From assembly GCA_037833965.1 (NCBI GenBank), contig AP031351.1, forward strand, positions 6,522,501-6,586,500: a DNA stretch of 64,000 bases, given 5' to 3'. The notes below the pieces were generated by a model. That model saw only the letters and a program-made list of their open reading frames with translations, did not search any database and had not been told where the DNA came from. Shown piece by piece: positions 33,901 to 46,660 of this stretch. The DNA comes from Marchantia polymorpha subsp. ruderalis. Lineage: Eukaryota > Streptophyta > Marchantiopsida > Marchantiales > Marchantiaceae. How positions within the stretch are numbered: the first letter of the stretch is position 1; every line of letters begins with the position of its first letter. The translations under genes were made by a program, and so were the position numbers.

Positions 33901-36900
33901 TAAATAACTCTGCATCTTAAAACTATAACCTAATGCTTTCATATGGATTGCATCTGTTATCTTTTGATGTAAAGTAACCATTCGTTAATTAAAATGTGTT
34001 ATACTATGTATTGAATGGATTATAATCCTACATGTAGTTGTTTAAATGCAATTTTTTACGAACATATCAAACACATATTCATGATATCATAACATTTCAA
34101 ATATATCTGAAAAAAATATGGTTTTTTTTATACGTTCAATCTCATATTCTCATGCTATGTTCTGTAATTTTTTTTTTAAATTCATCTTTGTATCGATATC
34201 ATAGGATTTAGAAATCAAGTACTCTCCAATGCTTATTGATTGGAAGCCATAATAAACTTTCTCTACATGTGAGATATTCACCACTCCTTTTCTTAACAAA
34301 TATATGATAGATCTACATAACTATTCTAGCAACATTTGATAGGAAAGTTTGATGCATCTTAAGCTAAATCATCCTCATATAAAATGTAGATGGATCAATC
34401 AAGCTAAGAAATGTCTTTATTCTTATATTGGAAGTAGCTTATGCAAATCAGATTACCTTTATGCTCGATCAACTCAAGTTTCAAGAGCGTGCATGTAGAA
34501 TGTGACTGGACTCTGCATTCAAGCTTTCACAAGCATGAATCTTCACTAAAGAATAGTGACCCCATGCCCTTATAATATGATAAACAGCCGTATATAAGTG
34601 GATTGAAGGTGAAAAATCCTACATTGAATAACATAAACAAGCATTCAACATTTTCATTTCAATGTGTGAACATATAGTATACCATACTTATGTTTTCCAA
34701 AAACTGTACATGATCAAGACAATCGACATATTTATTTATTTTTGAAATAATTCTGTGAATATGTACTTCTTTGCTATCTTATCTATATATTGTTTCTTTC
34801 TTACTCTCATGATAAAAAGTTCATCCAAGATTTAGTAAATAAAGAAGGATTAAGAAATCTAATTGAACAAAAAGACACTGATTCATAACAATATTTTTGG
34901 TTATTCATTAGAAAAAAAATTGTTGATAAAAACACTCTAAAGGTATGGTTTAATTTTAACAAAAATCATATCAAAAAATTTGACTTATATTACTATTATT
35001 ATTTCAAAAAATGAAAATTTTTAAAATAAAATAAAAATTAAAGTCATTGGATTGTATATGAACGTAGTAAGAAGATTGAAACAAAATTGTAAGATTTAAA
35101 TTACAATTTTGTTTCAATTTCTAATACATGTAAGGTGATAACAAATAGCTGTTATGAAGTACATTGTCTCATTATTAATCTCTTTTAGCTAGCTATATTT
35201 TCAGGTCAAGCTAAAATGATGTATCATATGTCATGTCTAGTATGTCACGATTTTTCATCTTCGGAAGTATCATATTTTGGATGAATGAAATGCAACATAT
35301 TTATGATGAGATCACTCGAAAAGTGTTGAATTCAACACAAATATCTTAAGAATCACTCATGTAATAGTAATCTATATTTTATATTCTAATAATTTTTAAA
35401 TTCATTGCTGCCCAAGATCAATTGTATTGATTTTTCTTGTGAAAAAGCTCTCAACTTCCATGTTTAACTCTCAACTTTCCACGCAAGTTGCTGAAAATGA
35501 TAGGATTATGTTTTTAATGTTAGTATCTAGCATATGAAATTGCTTCATCTCATTAATTCACAATTTCTAACTATGTATGTAATATTAGTAATAAGAAAAA
35601 AAAATCCAAGCTTCAAATCTACTTAGATGTCCGTGTTCATAATGAAACACCACTTAGCAGCTAGAATATGAATAAGATAGAATATGAACAAGATAAATTC
35701 AAAATGAATTTAATCATCAAAATTACTTACATAACGTTAATAAAGTTAATGCATTTTCAATATAAATATATGTGATGTTTATATCTTGTCTTTGAAAATT
35801 CTAACTAGGAAATGTGGTGTTTAGAAAAATTTTATTTAATTTACTTGGTTATTTTTTTAAAAAGATCTTTATATAACATCAATATGGCTTATCACTTATG
35901 AAGAAACTTTTTAAAAATTTATTAAAATTTTGATTTTTTTTGATTTTTTTAAAATAATTTGAAAATGATTAATGCATGTTTTTGAAAGTTACCATGTATT
36001 TCATGTATTTTCAAATCAACTCAATTTTATTTATATACCACAATCAATTATTTCAAACATTCTTCATCTATTTATTATGTATTCACACTTTTTTACATAT
36101 GTAAACACAGTCTGTTAAATTCTTTTATCATAAATAGATTGTCAATGTATGAATCCTTCACTTTGATTAATTTCCATGCAAATGATAATTTAATATCCAA
36201 AAAAACTCCTTCATTCAAAAAAATTCATCTTTATAAATATGATTTATTAGCTTTGAATGAAATTCATAATTAATGCTAGCTCAAAAGATAGATATTTCTT
36301 ATAAAACTAAGTAGTTATTTCTAATATTTAGTTCATGAAAAACATACTGGTCAAGTAAAAAATAACCATTATGTCTTAATCTTAATCATTTAATGAGATC
36401 ATATCTTTTAACTTCATCATATCATTTGAAAATATACTCTACCTTATATTGCAATCATTCATGCAAATAACCTGAATATTTATTTTGCTAAAAAACAAAA
36501 AAAATTCTATCCATTGTTTTGAAATTATTGCTTGATCTAACACATATATTACATCATTATAATGCTTTTCATGTAAATTTCTTTAATTTTAATTAATTCT
36601 AATTTTAATAAAAGATTTAAAATTTAAATAATTAGTCTTAAATATTTTTGGTTGAACTTCATTTTGAAAGTAATAAATTCATATAAACAAGAGTTTTTAA
36701 TTACTTTATTCCCTGAAACTTTGACATTAAATATAGTATAACTTGTAGTTGCTGCATATCTATCATGCATAACTTATCAATTGACATCATTGCAAAAACT
36801 ATCATCAATGAAATATAAATTACAACTATATCAAAGCCTTTTGCTCCATGCAAAATTTTTAATTATACCAAAAATCACTTCATAACGTTGACTCAAACAT

Positions 36901-38700
36901 ATTTATTTATATGATATGTTGAGCATTTTTTGCTCATAATTTGTGACTATCTTGTATTGAAAAGCATACAGATCAACGATTTATCCGTAAATTACATGTT
37001 TTTCTCTAAAAAAATCCAAATTTACAGCCCATGTCAAACATTCCGATTTCATATGTTATCAACATCTTAAAATGTTACATGATAATGCTTTAAAATTTAT
37101 TAATTGTTATGATACAAAAGCCTAATCTACTCTCTTTGACCAATGTTAAAGTAATCCCAAACTCTATATTTTAAAACTCATACAAGTCGATATTCCACCT
37201 CATGAATAGAAAAATAAAGTATTATGATTTATGATTTACATTAAAATTACAAACACACTAATTAAGATTCATCATTTTATATGTATGTCATCTGTCAATA
37301 AAATTCTGAATGTATATCCATATTCAAAAACTGTTTGAAGTGAAATTCATTCGGTAGTTTTAATCATGCAAAATAAGATTTTTTTATCATAGATATACAC
37401 TATGTGCATAGGATCAAATTCTTGATGCATAAAACATCACTAATAATCATATTACATAATAACACATGATCTTACACTTCTCATAATTTTCACATAGATC
37501 ACCTCATAAAAAGAAATAACATACATACATACATACTAGTGAATGAGTTTAATATTCCATGAAAGAGTCTAACACACGAGACATCTTCCAAAGTAGGCTC
37601 GGATGTAAAACTTGTAATTTACCATTTATCATTTATGTGTTTGTATTAGCATTACAAAACTATCAACAATGATCAAAGATTTTGCTATCAAAGCATCAAT
37701 TGTGCTACATTGGTACCAAAAATGTCTTACAAACTCACCTTGCTCCTGATACAAATATTAGTGTCAAATTGCAATATAAGATACCAAATTAAGTTGATAC
37801 TCCCAAATATTGACAAGCAATATGTATTCACAATTTCGCAATGCTGTCACATAGCAATAGTGTGAATCAGTTAAGTTGTCACGTACATCTCTTGAGCAAA
37901 GCAATCACTCCAAACTTGATTTAATAACAAATGTACCAAGTGTTATAGCTATATTTTTCATCCATCTCCATGACACTGCTGTCCTCAGGGTTGGTATGAT
38001 AATATTATACTCTCGACATGGACTATCATGTGCATACATTTTCACTCCAAGAAATGCAACACAAGGTGTGTCTCCACTTTGGAAAAGACTAGAGCCGATC
38101 TTTTATCGCATTAAATCTACTCACGGTGATATAGGGGCTATCTCTTCTCAATGATCCCTGTTATATCTCATCTTTGGGTAGAACAATGAAACAAACACTA
38201 ATTCATCAAATAAAGAAAAGTATATTTCTTTCAAATTCAATCTAAGTAAACCATATAATTGTTTAAATACTTTACTCTGAACCTAAAAAAAGTAAACAAC
38301 AAAACTTTCAGCTTAAATGTTTAGTATCATTCACTCCCAACCTAGAATATGTAAACACTCCAAACTGTATACGTCATCAAAGCCGGCATGAGGCCTACAT
38401 TTTCTTTGGTAATATGACAGGTAGACCTTTCATTCTACTTGTTCTTTATTGTCCAACTTTGATGTAAGGAAATCATTGTGTCAGTTTATTCTGCATGTAA
38501 AATTCGAAAGGTCTCCTATTTCAAATCTTGCGAAAGCCTTTCGCCTATCATTCACCAAATAATATCAGAGTAATGAATTTTCTCAATTGTTCCACCTTGG
38601 CAATCTGGGTATATGAGACATATAAGAAAGCTTTCATTTATTCAGATATTCACCTACATCATGTATGCATTTAATGCGACATGTTTGTACAACTTCATTC
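33901..38700. other. Long, very AT-rich spacer
   Basis: About 4.8 kb almost without open frames and rich in A and T runs. A perfect 18-bp-arm hairpin lies at 35075-35118. A plus-strand frame at 37876-38154 (92 codons) has no recognisable domain. The stretch may be old, decayed transposon sequence, but I found no readable remnant. Confidence 0.5.
35075..35118. repeat. Hairpin, 18-bp arms
   Basis: attgaaacaaaattgtaa (35075-35092) pairs perfectly with 35101-35118 across an 8-base loop. Confidence 0.8.
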
Positions 38701-38810
38701 ATTGAATCATCAACCTCTTCTATTCTACGAAAGGACATATAAAGCGAATAGGATTGAAGTGTGAAGCGAGCTTTTACACTTTCAGCGAATCCATAGAACA
38801 TTTCGTGCAG

Positions 38811-39095
38811 TCAGAAATCCTTCAACCTACAAATCCAGGTTTGAATAGCTGCTGTGGTGACTACAGACACTAAGACCACAAACGCCCTTCTGACTGTGAA
38901 ATGTATACGGGTGAATTGTTTGGGATACTTCTGGGGAATATTAATTCCATTGTTCAGTAAATGATGGATTTTCGCTTCCTCTCCACTATAGAAACAACCT
39001 TCCTGGAGTATTTCAAGAGCATATGTCTTACGGATAAAATACGAAAATAGAAAATAATTAATCTTCTTATCCCTGTATGGGATGTCAGCACTCAT
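38811..39095 (-). CDS. Hypothetical 94-aa ORF, possible C-terminal membrane segment
   Basis: An ATG-to-TGA frame of 94 codons lies about 210 bp downstream of the SNF2-like gene, on the same strand. I do not recognise it. Its last third is basic and then hydrophobic (FTVRRAFVVLVSVVTTAAIQ), which could be one membrane helix or a tail anchor. It may equally be a chance frame within the 3' UTR of the SNF2-like gene. Confidence 0.2.
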   Translation of the reverse strand: MSADIPYRDKKINYFLFSYFIRKTYALEILQEGCFYSGEEAKIHHLLNNGINIPQKYPKQFTRIHFTVRRAFVVLVSVVTTAAIQTWICRLKDF

Positions 39096-39303
39096 GTCAA
39101 TAAGTTATAATTCTAACTCTACTTGCTGCTTCTGACTCTGAGACAATCTCTACTTATTGATCCAAGGTATGTCTAGCTTCCAAGCCATGTGTGCATTCTG
39201 GTCAGCTCCGATCATTTTCATCAGTCAATGCAACTGTGTCCTATCCTATTGATCTGTCTTAAACCTAGAATCTGATTACTTTCCAGCTTATCTGATCGAA
39301 CCT

Positions 39304-42300
39304 TCAAAACAACCTTGTGTTATATCGACGTACTCGATTGATTCTTCTGAACTTGTCCTCCTGTAGCATTTGTTCGAGCACTCTGTCTCCAATGTGTCGA
39401 TCTATGCGTAAGATCTTATCAGCACCGTAACCCCCTTCCGCTATGTCAAAGGTTTGGTCCATGAGAACTCTTGAAAACCAATCCTTCTGAACAGCCGCCT
39501 GAAGCATGGTCTCCTCCTGCGTGTCTGCAGCCACCAATCTGTACACGAAGACTTTGCGCTTCTGACCTATTCTGAATGCTCGACCAACAGCTTGTCTGAC
39601 GACAGAAGGATTCCAGAGCACATCAAGAATCACGACTCGTGAAGCTCCTACCAGAGAGATGCCCTCTTTACAAGCTGTAATCGACGCTAACATAGCTTTG
39701 ACTGTGTTCCCTTCAGTATTGAACTGCTCGATAACGCGTTGCCTCTCATCCGATGGCATTGTGCCATCCAGGGACAAGAAATCCACATCCTTTTCCCATC
39801 CGAATACGCCGGTAAGCATGGTCCTTATGAGAGCAAGTGGAGCCAGAGTTTGACAGAATATGAGCAATCTCTCACCTGAATTACTGCACAACTGCAGGAG
39901 GTAGATGAGGAAAGCTGTTTTAACTCCTTTGTTTGGGTCCGCACACTCTACCACTTGATCTGGAGAAGCTGAAGTAGCCACCGTGCTGCCTGCCGTTTTC
40001 AGTAAGGCAGGGTGGATGCAAATCTCTGTTAGCCTGATTTTCTCCTCAAGACCTTTTCTGCCCTGCAAATGAGAGTGTAGCTCTTCCTGATAAGACGTAA
40101 GATTCAGGTAAATAACGTACTCCATCAGACCTGGAAGATCATCAAGGATTTTCCCGGGATACCAATGTATGATCGGTGAAGTAAGACTTCGCAATTTCTG
40201 CATCACACGGTTTATCTCTTGATAGTCATCACCCCCTCTCAAAAACTCATCCAATTTGAAGCCAATATCTTCCATGAAAATTTGTTCTTCACACTCCCTC
40301 CTTATGCTGCTGCTGATGATAATTTCTTTTGCTGCATCATTGAGAACAGGTCCGCCCCACTTTCCTGCAATTTTAACACTTTTTTTCTCTTCCAGGGTTT
40401 TCAACCTGGGACTGAACTCAGGAACAGACGCCAAAACGTCGTGTCTGATTAACTTCAAGAGATTGAACAGCTCCTTGAAATTGTTCTGAAAGAGAGTACC
40501 AGAGAGAAGGATCTTGCGCTCGGTGCGAACCAGCATCAAAGCTCTTGAAATCTTAGTTCTTTTCGTCCTTGGAAAGTGTCCTTCGTCAAGGACCATAAGA
40601 TCAGGTCCCTCTAGTAAACCCTGACATATATGTTCCTTGATGGAACCTCTATTCACATCCTTAAGTCCGGACGTGATCAAAGAAGCAAAGAGGTTGTAAC
40701 TGATGATTAAAACACTCCTCGTTGCAAGCCACTTTCTGATGAGTTTGAGTTTTTTCATACAATATCCGGCATTCCTCTTACTCCTTTTCATATCTTCAGT
40801 CGCAAGTTCTGTCCCTCTACATTCGTTCAGGTTGTAAACGGGAATTTCCTCTGCATTCCAATGTTCAAACTCACGCTGCCAGATTCTGAGCATAATCTTC
40901 GGTGCAACAATTAGAACTCGGCCTCCAGGAAGAGCCGTCAGAAAACTTTGTATAAAACTGATCGTTAGCAATGTCTTTCCTGTTCCTGGTGCATGGGCAA
41001 GAATGCATCCTCCTGGTTTTACCTTGCTGATATGACCACCAATGAGATTCTTGACAAGGAAATCAAAGCCTTCTTTTTGGTGTTCTTTTAGCACATCTTC
41101 ATGAAATGGATGCAGTCTTAATTTCAGTCTGTGTGATCCCTCCATGTGTGCAAGTTCTCCTTCAAGCACACCACTGGTGTCCAGATTACCGTGATCATCA
41201 TCTTCAGATTCCTGACGTGAGAATGGAGCCTTGCGTTTCGTCGGTAGATGCATCTGTAAGAAAACAAATTTCATTAGGTTCTGTTTGGATGATGTGATAG
41301 ACATAGAACAGAATCTCTCTCAGAATTTATCAGTGCTGAGAAAGTTTGCTCCAAAATTCACAGATGCGTTTATGGAGATTACATTTAATAGTCATCAGGC
41401 TAGATGTGTCGGAGTAAGTGATCGATTTCAATAAGCTTACCTCAGGAATGAAAATACTTTGGATGTCCTGGATCACAAGCCCACAGATTTCACAAAACCA
41501 GCCTATTTCATCATCCCAACTCCTCTTGTGCTTACAAATATCACTTGTCGAGTTCTTCTGAGGGAGTGCCTTTTTCTGCTATACATGTTAGATAGAATGT
41601 CAGATACACGTCAATTGTAGAGACTTAGAGAACAAAACTGAGTAGATCAGAAAATATAGAAGGGTACGTCGCTTACACATCCATTTTGTTGAATAAGAGC
41701 CAAGTCTCTGAATATATCTTCCATCTCCTCGTCTTCTGGTGTAGAATCAGCCACCTTCATATCTTCGTCCCAATTAAATCGGTAAACTTCGTAATTTATT
41801 GTTTCATCCCTCTCATTTCTATTTGTCAAGACAGGTATATCGTTCTGAATGGTTGTCTTCACATTGGAATCTCTTCTGTTGCCATCTGCAACAATTTTTG
41901 ATTGATTTTCACCTCCCCTCAAAGTATTATTCATATGATCTGACATGGCTGTTGGTGCTGGAACATCTTTCAAAATCAGAGTCATTTTCCTATACTTGAG
42001 ATAGTGTCTCTTAATGTGGGTAAATCGGAGTTTACGCTTCCTTTTTCCTCTCTTCCTTCTCACTGAAGTAATTTCCTCACTACAATCCTTTCGAACAACC
42101 AAGGTCATGGCACAATCTGCTGGATCTGTAACATCACTGTAGCTGTCAAGAGGATTTGCATCAGAACCGTTTCTAGCAAGAGCCTCTGTCACGATCTTAC
42201 ATTCTCGGATAGCTAAACCGAGTTCATTAATAATCACATCACGCAGTTCACCTACAACATCGTCAATTTCACGATTCAGCTCAGTATCCCCTCCACTTAG

Positions 42301-43496
42301 GATGAATGAAGCATTTGTGTGAGTATTTCCTCTATACTCTTCTTCATCTGCTTTCTTAAGGCCTCCAAAATCTTGGATGCCTTCACTATCACCTTCAAAG
42401 CTCGTCTTCTCCTGAATGTAAGTATCTACAACCAAAGCAATGAATATACAATCATGATGGTGGATATCGAAAATGTCTCAACCATTCGTGAACGTTAATT
42501 TCGAAATTCAAATAACATTGTATCTTCTTTGTTTCAACTATTCTAAGAAATTACAGTAGAATTTACTATCGGATTTCACTCTTATCTCATTTATTAGTCA
42601 AGTAGCTCTTCTCCTATTTTATTTTGGTTCTTAAAGACAAATTAATACCATGTATTTGATGTCAGAGCACATTCACCAGCAGTTTATGCGGGAAATACTT
42701 TCCTGTACTACTAATTTTATATATAAAACTTTTGAAAGCTTAACAGAATGGACATGTAGGGTGATTAAAACATATAGAAAGCTGAAGAAGAAAGCAAGAA
42801 TTCAAAGTCGGGCATAAAGCAGCACCTGCAATTCATGTATGAATAAGACTGAGTACCTTTAAATGAATGAACTTCAATGTCTTTCATCCTTCCAACTTTA
42901 CTTGCTTCCTGACAGAGAAGAAACTGATGAAAACATGAGTCAGTTCAGACCGTGACAATCCGAATTGCAAAGTTGGCCAAAGTATCTGAGGTTCTGGAAT
43001 TTAGTTTATTAATTCTTCAGGTGACAATAATCAAATTAATATCCACAGGTCCACATAAATTTCATTGAGAGGCTGCCGGTCCCATATGGATCACCCACCT
43101 TTTCGGGGTCTACTGCAGTGGCTCATGTACAAGACTGGCTTGAAGATGCCTCGGAGACTGTAGAATAGAGTGGGACAAAGTTCGGAGGAATTCAACGTAC
43201 CTCTTCACCACTGATATATTCATGAACAGGACCATGTGTGGGCGACTGTTTGATTTCTGACTTCAACTGAAACAAAATTTCACAGACAAAGAAATTTCTG
43301 AATGATCATGTTGGATATCACAAACTTCGTATATAATCAGGACATAGTGAAATAAGAACGACAGTACAATCTGAACACTTAAAAGATAACTAACCTTTTT
43401 CCGACTCTCGGAATTGAAAGACACTGATGCCACTGAATGTAATCGCTTTCTTCCTGAACGAAGACAGCCTATTGATGATCGTAAATAGGGGGCCAT
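39304..43496 (-). CDS. SNF2-family remodeller of the DRD1/CLASSY group, six exons, about 1018 aa
   Basis: Exons on the minus strand are 43395-43496, 43201-43266, 42857-42908, 41677-42425, 41441-41578 and 39304-41253, with GT-AG borders and matching phases (3057 nt in all). The N-terminal third is acidic and basic low-complexity sequence with a lysine/arginine patch (RRKRGKRKRKLR). Exon 5 codes a small Cys/His motif (DICKHKRSWDDEIGWFCEIC) typical of plant DRD1/CLSY proteins just before the ATPase. The SNF2 N domain has Walker A (HAPGTGKT, near residue 459), DEGHFPRT as motif II (near 592) and SGTLFQNNFKELFN. The helicase C domain ends with RQAVGRAFRIGQ (922-933). The DEGH box and the SGTLFQN sequence point to this family rather than other SNF2 groups. 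Family members act in the nucleus in RNA-directed DNA methylation: CLSY proteins with Pol IV, DRD1 with Pol V. Which one this equals needs a tree. The exact start ATG and the 3-base choice at the exon 5 acceptor are uncertain. Confidence 0.88.
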
Positions 43497-45460
43497 TGAG
43501 TTCACTTTGAATCTAACGTGTTGAATAATCAGAAAACACTGAAATAGTCGGAGGGTAGCGGAAGCTGTAATTAGCTTCACGAATCTGATAGAAAGCATTG
43601 ACAGCCAGTATGAGATGAGATTATGAAGCGATATACATCAGAGGACTCAAACGACTATCTTTAATTAGGACTGGCATCGATATTCGAGTAAATATCATAC
43701 GGATTCACAATCGAATTTGCTACAATTTATTTCTCAGCTGGAGCTTCTATGGCTGGAAATATGGTATCAGAATGGACTCAATGTCAAGGACTGCTTAAGA
43801 TGATTTTAGAAAAACTCTAGATGAGTGAAGATGAGACACTAAAGCTTGGTGATTTCCAATTCTCAGGTCTCAGTGTAGACAGTATGGAGAATTGTTAGCA
43901 TTCTGTAGCACGGTGAAAGCCTGTGGGTGGCTCGTACCTAACACATTGACGATGAAAACTCAGGATTCCATCACAAGAGTGTATAACCATTCCCATGATA
44001 ATAATGGAAATAGAACATATCAGTCCACCATACGTGATTCTCGTCATTGTAATGAATCAGCATATCACCTGCACATTCTGTCTGAGCTTATTGGTGTGAG
44101 TGTCCCAGGTCCGTCGATGAAATTTGATTCATGTACTAAATTTATCAACCATCCTTGCTAGCTATTACTATTACGAGTATTACATATTTATAAATAGTAT
44201 GAAATTATACATATATATATATATATATGTTTTTTACTGGTAATTATCAATGGTCTCATGCACTAATACTCTACGCGGTGATATAGAAGACAAAGAAGAA
44301 GAGTACAATCAAATTTTGGGGACTGTAGAAAACACTAATGGAAGCTTTGCTTCTCCAACTCAAATGAACAGAATGATTACTATAGTTCAATCACGAACCA
44401 GGGCTATTGCTTTTGGAAACAGTCAGAGCACGCAGCTAAGAACTGTGTGAATGGACAATGTTGAGTAGAGGCAGAGTGAGCGAAGACTAACCTACCATAC
44501 AAGAACTTCAGTAAAAGACAAAACATGGCAACTCCATACACCAGTCGCTATGACAGTGCTCAACCAAGCATCACTAGTTGGCGATGAGAGGTTTACGTAC
44601 ATGTTCTTCCACGATGTTGTTACATTCCACAATGATGATGCCTTCTAAGGTGACGACATTATCCTCTGATGATTGACTCCACCAAGAACTCACTGTACAC
44701 CTCATTAGTCACAGGTCTCCCATTCGCATCACTACTCCCACATTATGTCTTCCTGTTTCGCGACAAGTCCATCGCCGCTGAGCGCAATTTCAAATCGAAA
44801 TACCACGTACGAGAATTTAAGCCCAACACAATCCACATCGACCTGTCAATACATGGGAACTCTCCACTTCTCCAATTCTCCATTCCCCGCGCGATGCCTT
44901 CCACTCGAAGCACGACGGCAGAAATTCATAAAGGGATAAACTCCACGATTCACCGACAGTATCACATTGTGCACATCCTGCCGCTCGGATGAATGAATGA
45001 CGTTGGATTTGAATTTTTGACGTGCATTGAATCAAAATCATCGGTAGATTCTGAACTGAATCACTTACACTCCAGGCTGCATTGTATTTCCTCAAATCGA
45101 ATCCGCCACGCGTCACTCCCTTCCTTTTGATATAATCATAACCAAACACTGTTGAATTTTTCCGTTTGTTATACATATGCACCACCGTCTCCATCTTGCA
45201 AGTAGCATTCTCTATATTTCTTTCAACCTGTAATATGCGAAGCTGATGTTTAATCACCTTGCTTGTGAATGAACTAACTTGCCGTATATTTTATTCACCA
45301 ACATCTATGATTTAAATTCTCCCTACTTACCATTCGTTTAATGCTAATCTCACAGATCATACTGTCATTAGATGTATTCTTCTGCATTCTTCATTCATTT
45401 TCTTCTCTAATCATAATTACTTGACATAGACTAACATTTGATTCTTGAACTTAATACATT
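43497..45460. other. Upstream region of the SNF2-like gene
   Basis: Promoter and leader of the SNF2-like gene should lie at the left end, but I see no decisive TATA box. An (AT)n run is at 44209-44228. Open frames of about 90-146 codons at 43.9-45.3 kb lie on both strands and have no recognisable domain. Confidence 0.4.
44209..44228. repeat. (AT)n microsatellite
   Basis: About ten AT units. Confidence 0.9.
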
Positions 45461-45470
45461 CGATCATATT

Positions 45471-45522
45471 TAAACGTATACAAAAATTATAGACATTGGT
45501 CTATAATTGTTGTATACGTTTA
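45471..45522. repeat. Hairpin, 24-bp arms with one mismatch
   Basis: 45471-45494 (starting taaacgtatacaa) pairs with 45499-45522 across a 4-base loop. One of 24 pairs is mismatched. Confidence 0.8.
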
Positions 45523-46037
45523 TATATTTTCAAGAGTTTAACTGAGGTTAACCATTTTAGATTCAAAATACTTCAGTCAAAACGAGAGATATGAAACATA
45601 CTTATGTAAAATCTTTTTGAGAAGTAGACAAAATTATTTAACATAAATCACCTCTCGTTCCAAGAACACATTTTGCTGTTTTAAACTTAAAATGGTCAAA
45701 GTAGGATGACAGAATGTAATTTTATCTAAGCCAAACTATAATACTAACCTTCATCTAATTTTTCTAAAAGCTTTTAGTCTAACTTAATCTAAAAATCTGT
45801 TTAGTTCGTAAATTTTATTTTATTTTTAAAAAAAAATTGAAAACTCACCGTGTGTATAAGTGGAATTCCAAAAGGAAATTATTTTTTATTTTCTTAAGGA
45901 ACTCCAACTTGTATAGTCTTAATTTCATTTTCTTATTTCATATTCTTCGATGGTTTGACTAGTGATTAAAGATCTTTCAACTTTACCATCTTAATAATGA
46001 ACTTACAGAATTTTTTCGAATTTATATTTTATTTATC

Positions 46038-46660
46038 CTACTACCAAAATCAATATTCAATAGAAATCATCAACGACTTTTTTATTGGCAAAATTTACTT
46101 TACCATCTTGATCTTAAAACAATATACATTTTAAATTTTTAAAACATACTTCCAAAATCAATATTCAAAATTCAATAGAAATCATCCACAAAAAATTGGT
46201 CTAAATTTACTGTTCCATCTCGATTTAAAACTAACATAATAATTTTAATGTTTATAATTTTTAAATAGGAATTATACTTCCAAAATCAATCTCCAATAGA
46301 AATTAGCAACGACTTTTTGTGTGACATTTACTGTATTATCTTGATCTTAAACTGTCGAAATATTTTGATCATACTTCCAAAACCAATCTTCAATAGAAAT
46401 TATCAACTATTTTTTTTTTTGGGCGATTCACTGTACCATCTTGATCTTCAATTAACATAACTTTATTTCATTTATGATTTGTGTGTCACAATTCCAAAAT
46501 AAATCCTCAATACAATTTATCAATTGTTCTTTAATCTACCATCTCGGTCTTAAACTAGCAAAATATTTTCACATTTATAATTTATGAATTATAATTCCAG
46601 AATAAAACATTACAAAAAATTTATCAACGACTTTTTAACAATAAAATTGAAGAAATGGTC
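46038..46660. repeat. Diverged tandem repeat, about six units of 97-128 bp
   Basis: A shared motif order recurs: (t/a)ccaaaatcaat, then caatagaaatcatcaacgac, then ttactgtaccatcttgatctt. Unit starts are near 46043, 46151, 46279, 46376, 46493 and 46596, giving steps of 108, 128, 97, 117 and 103 bp. Units vary by substitutions and small indels. A further partial unit (actttaccatctta) may precede near 45970. No coding potential is seen. Confidence 0.75.
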
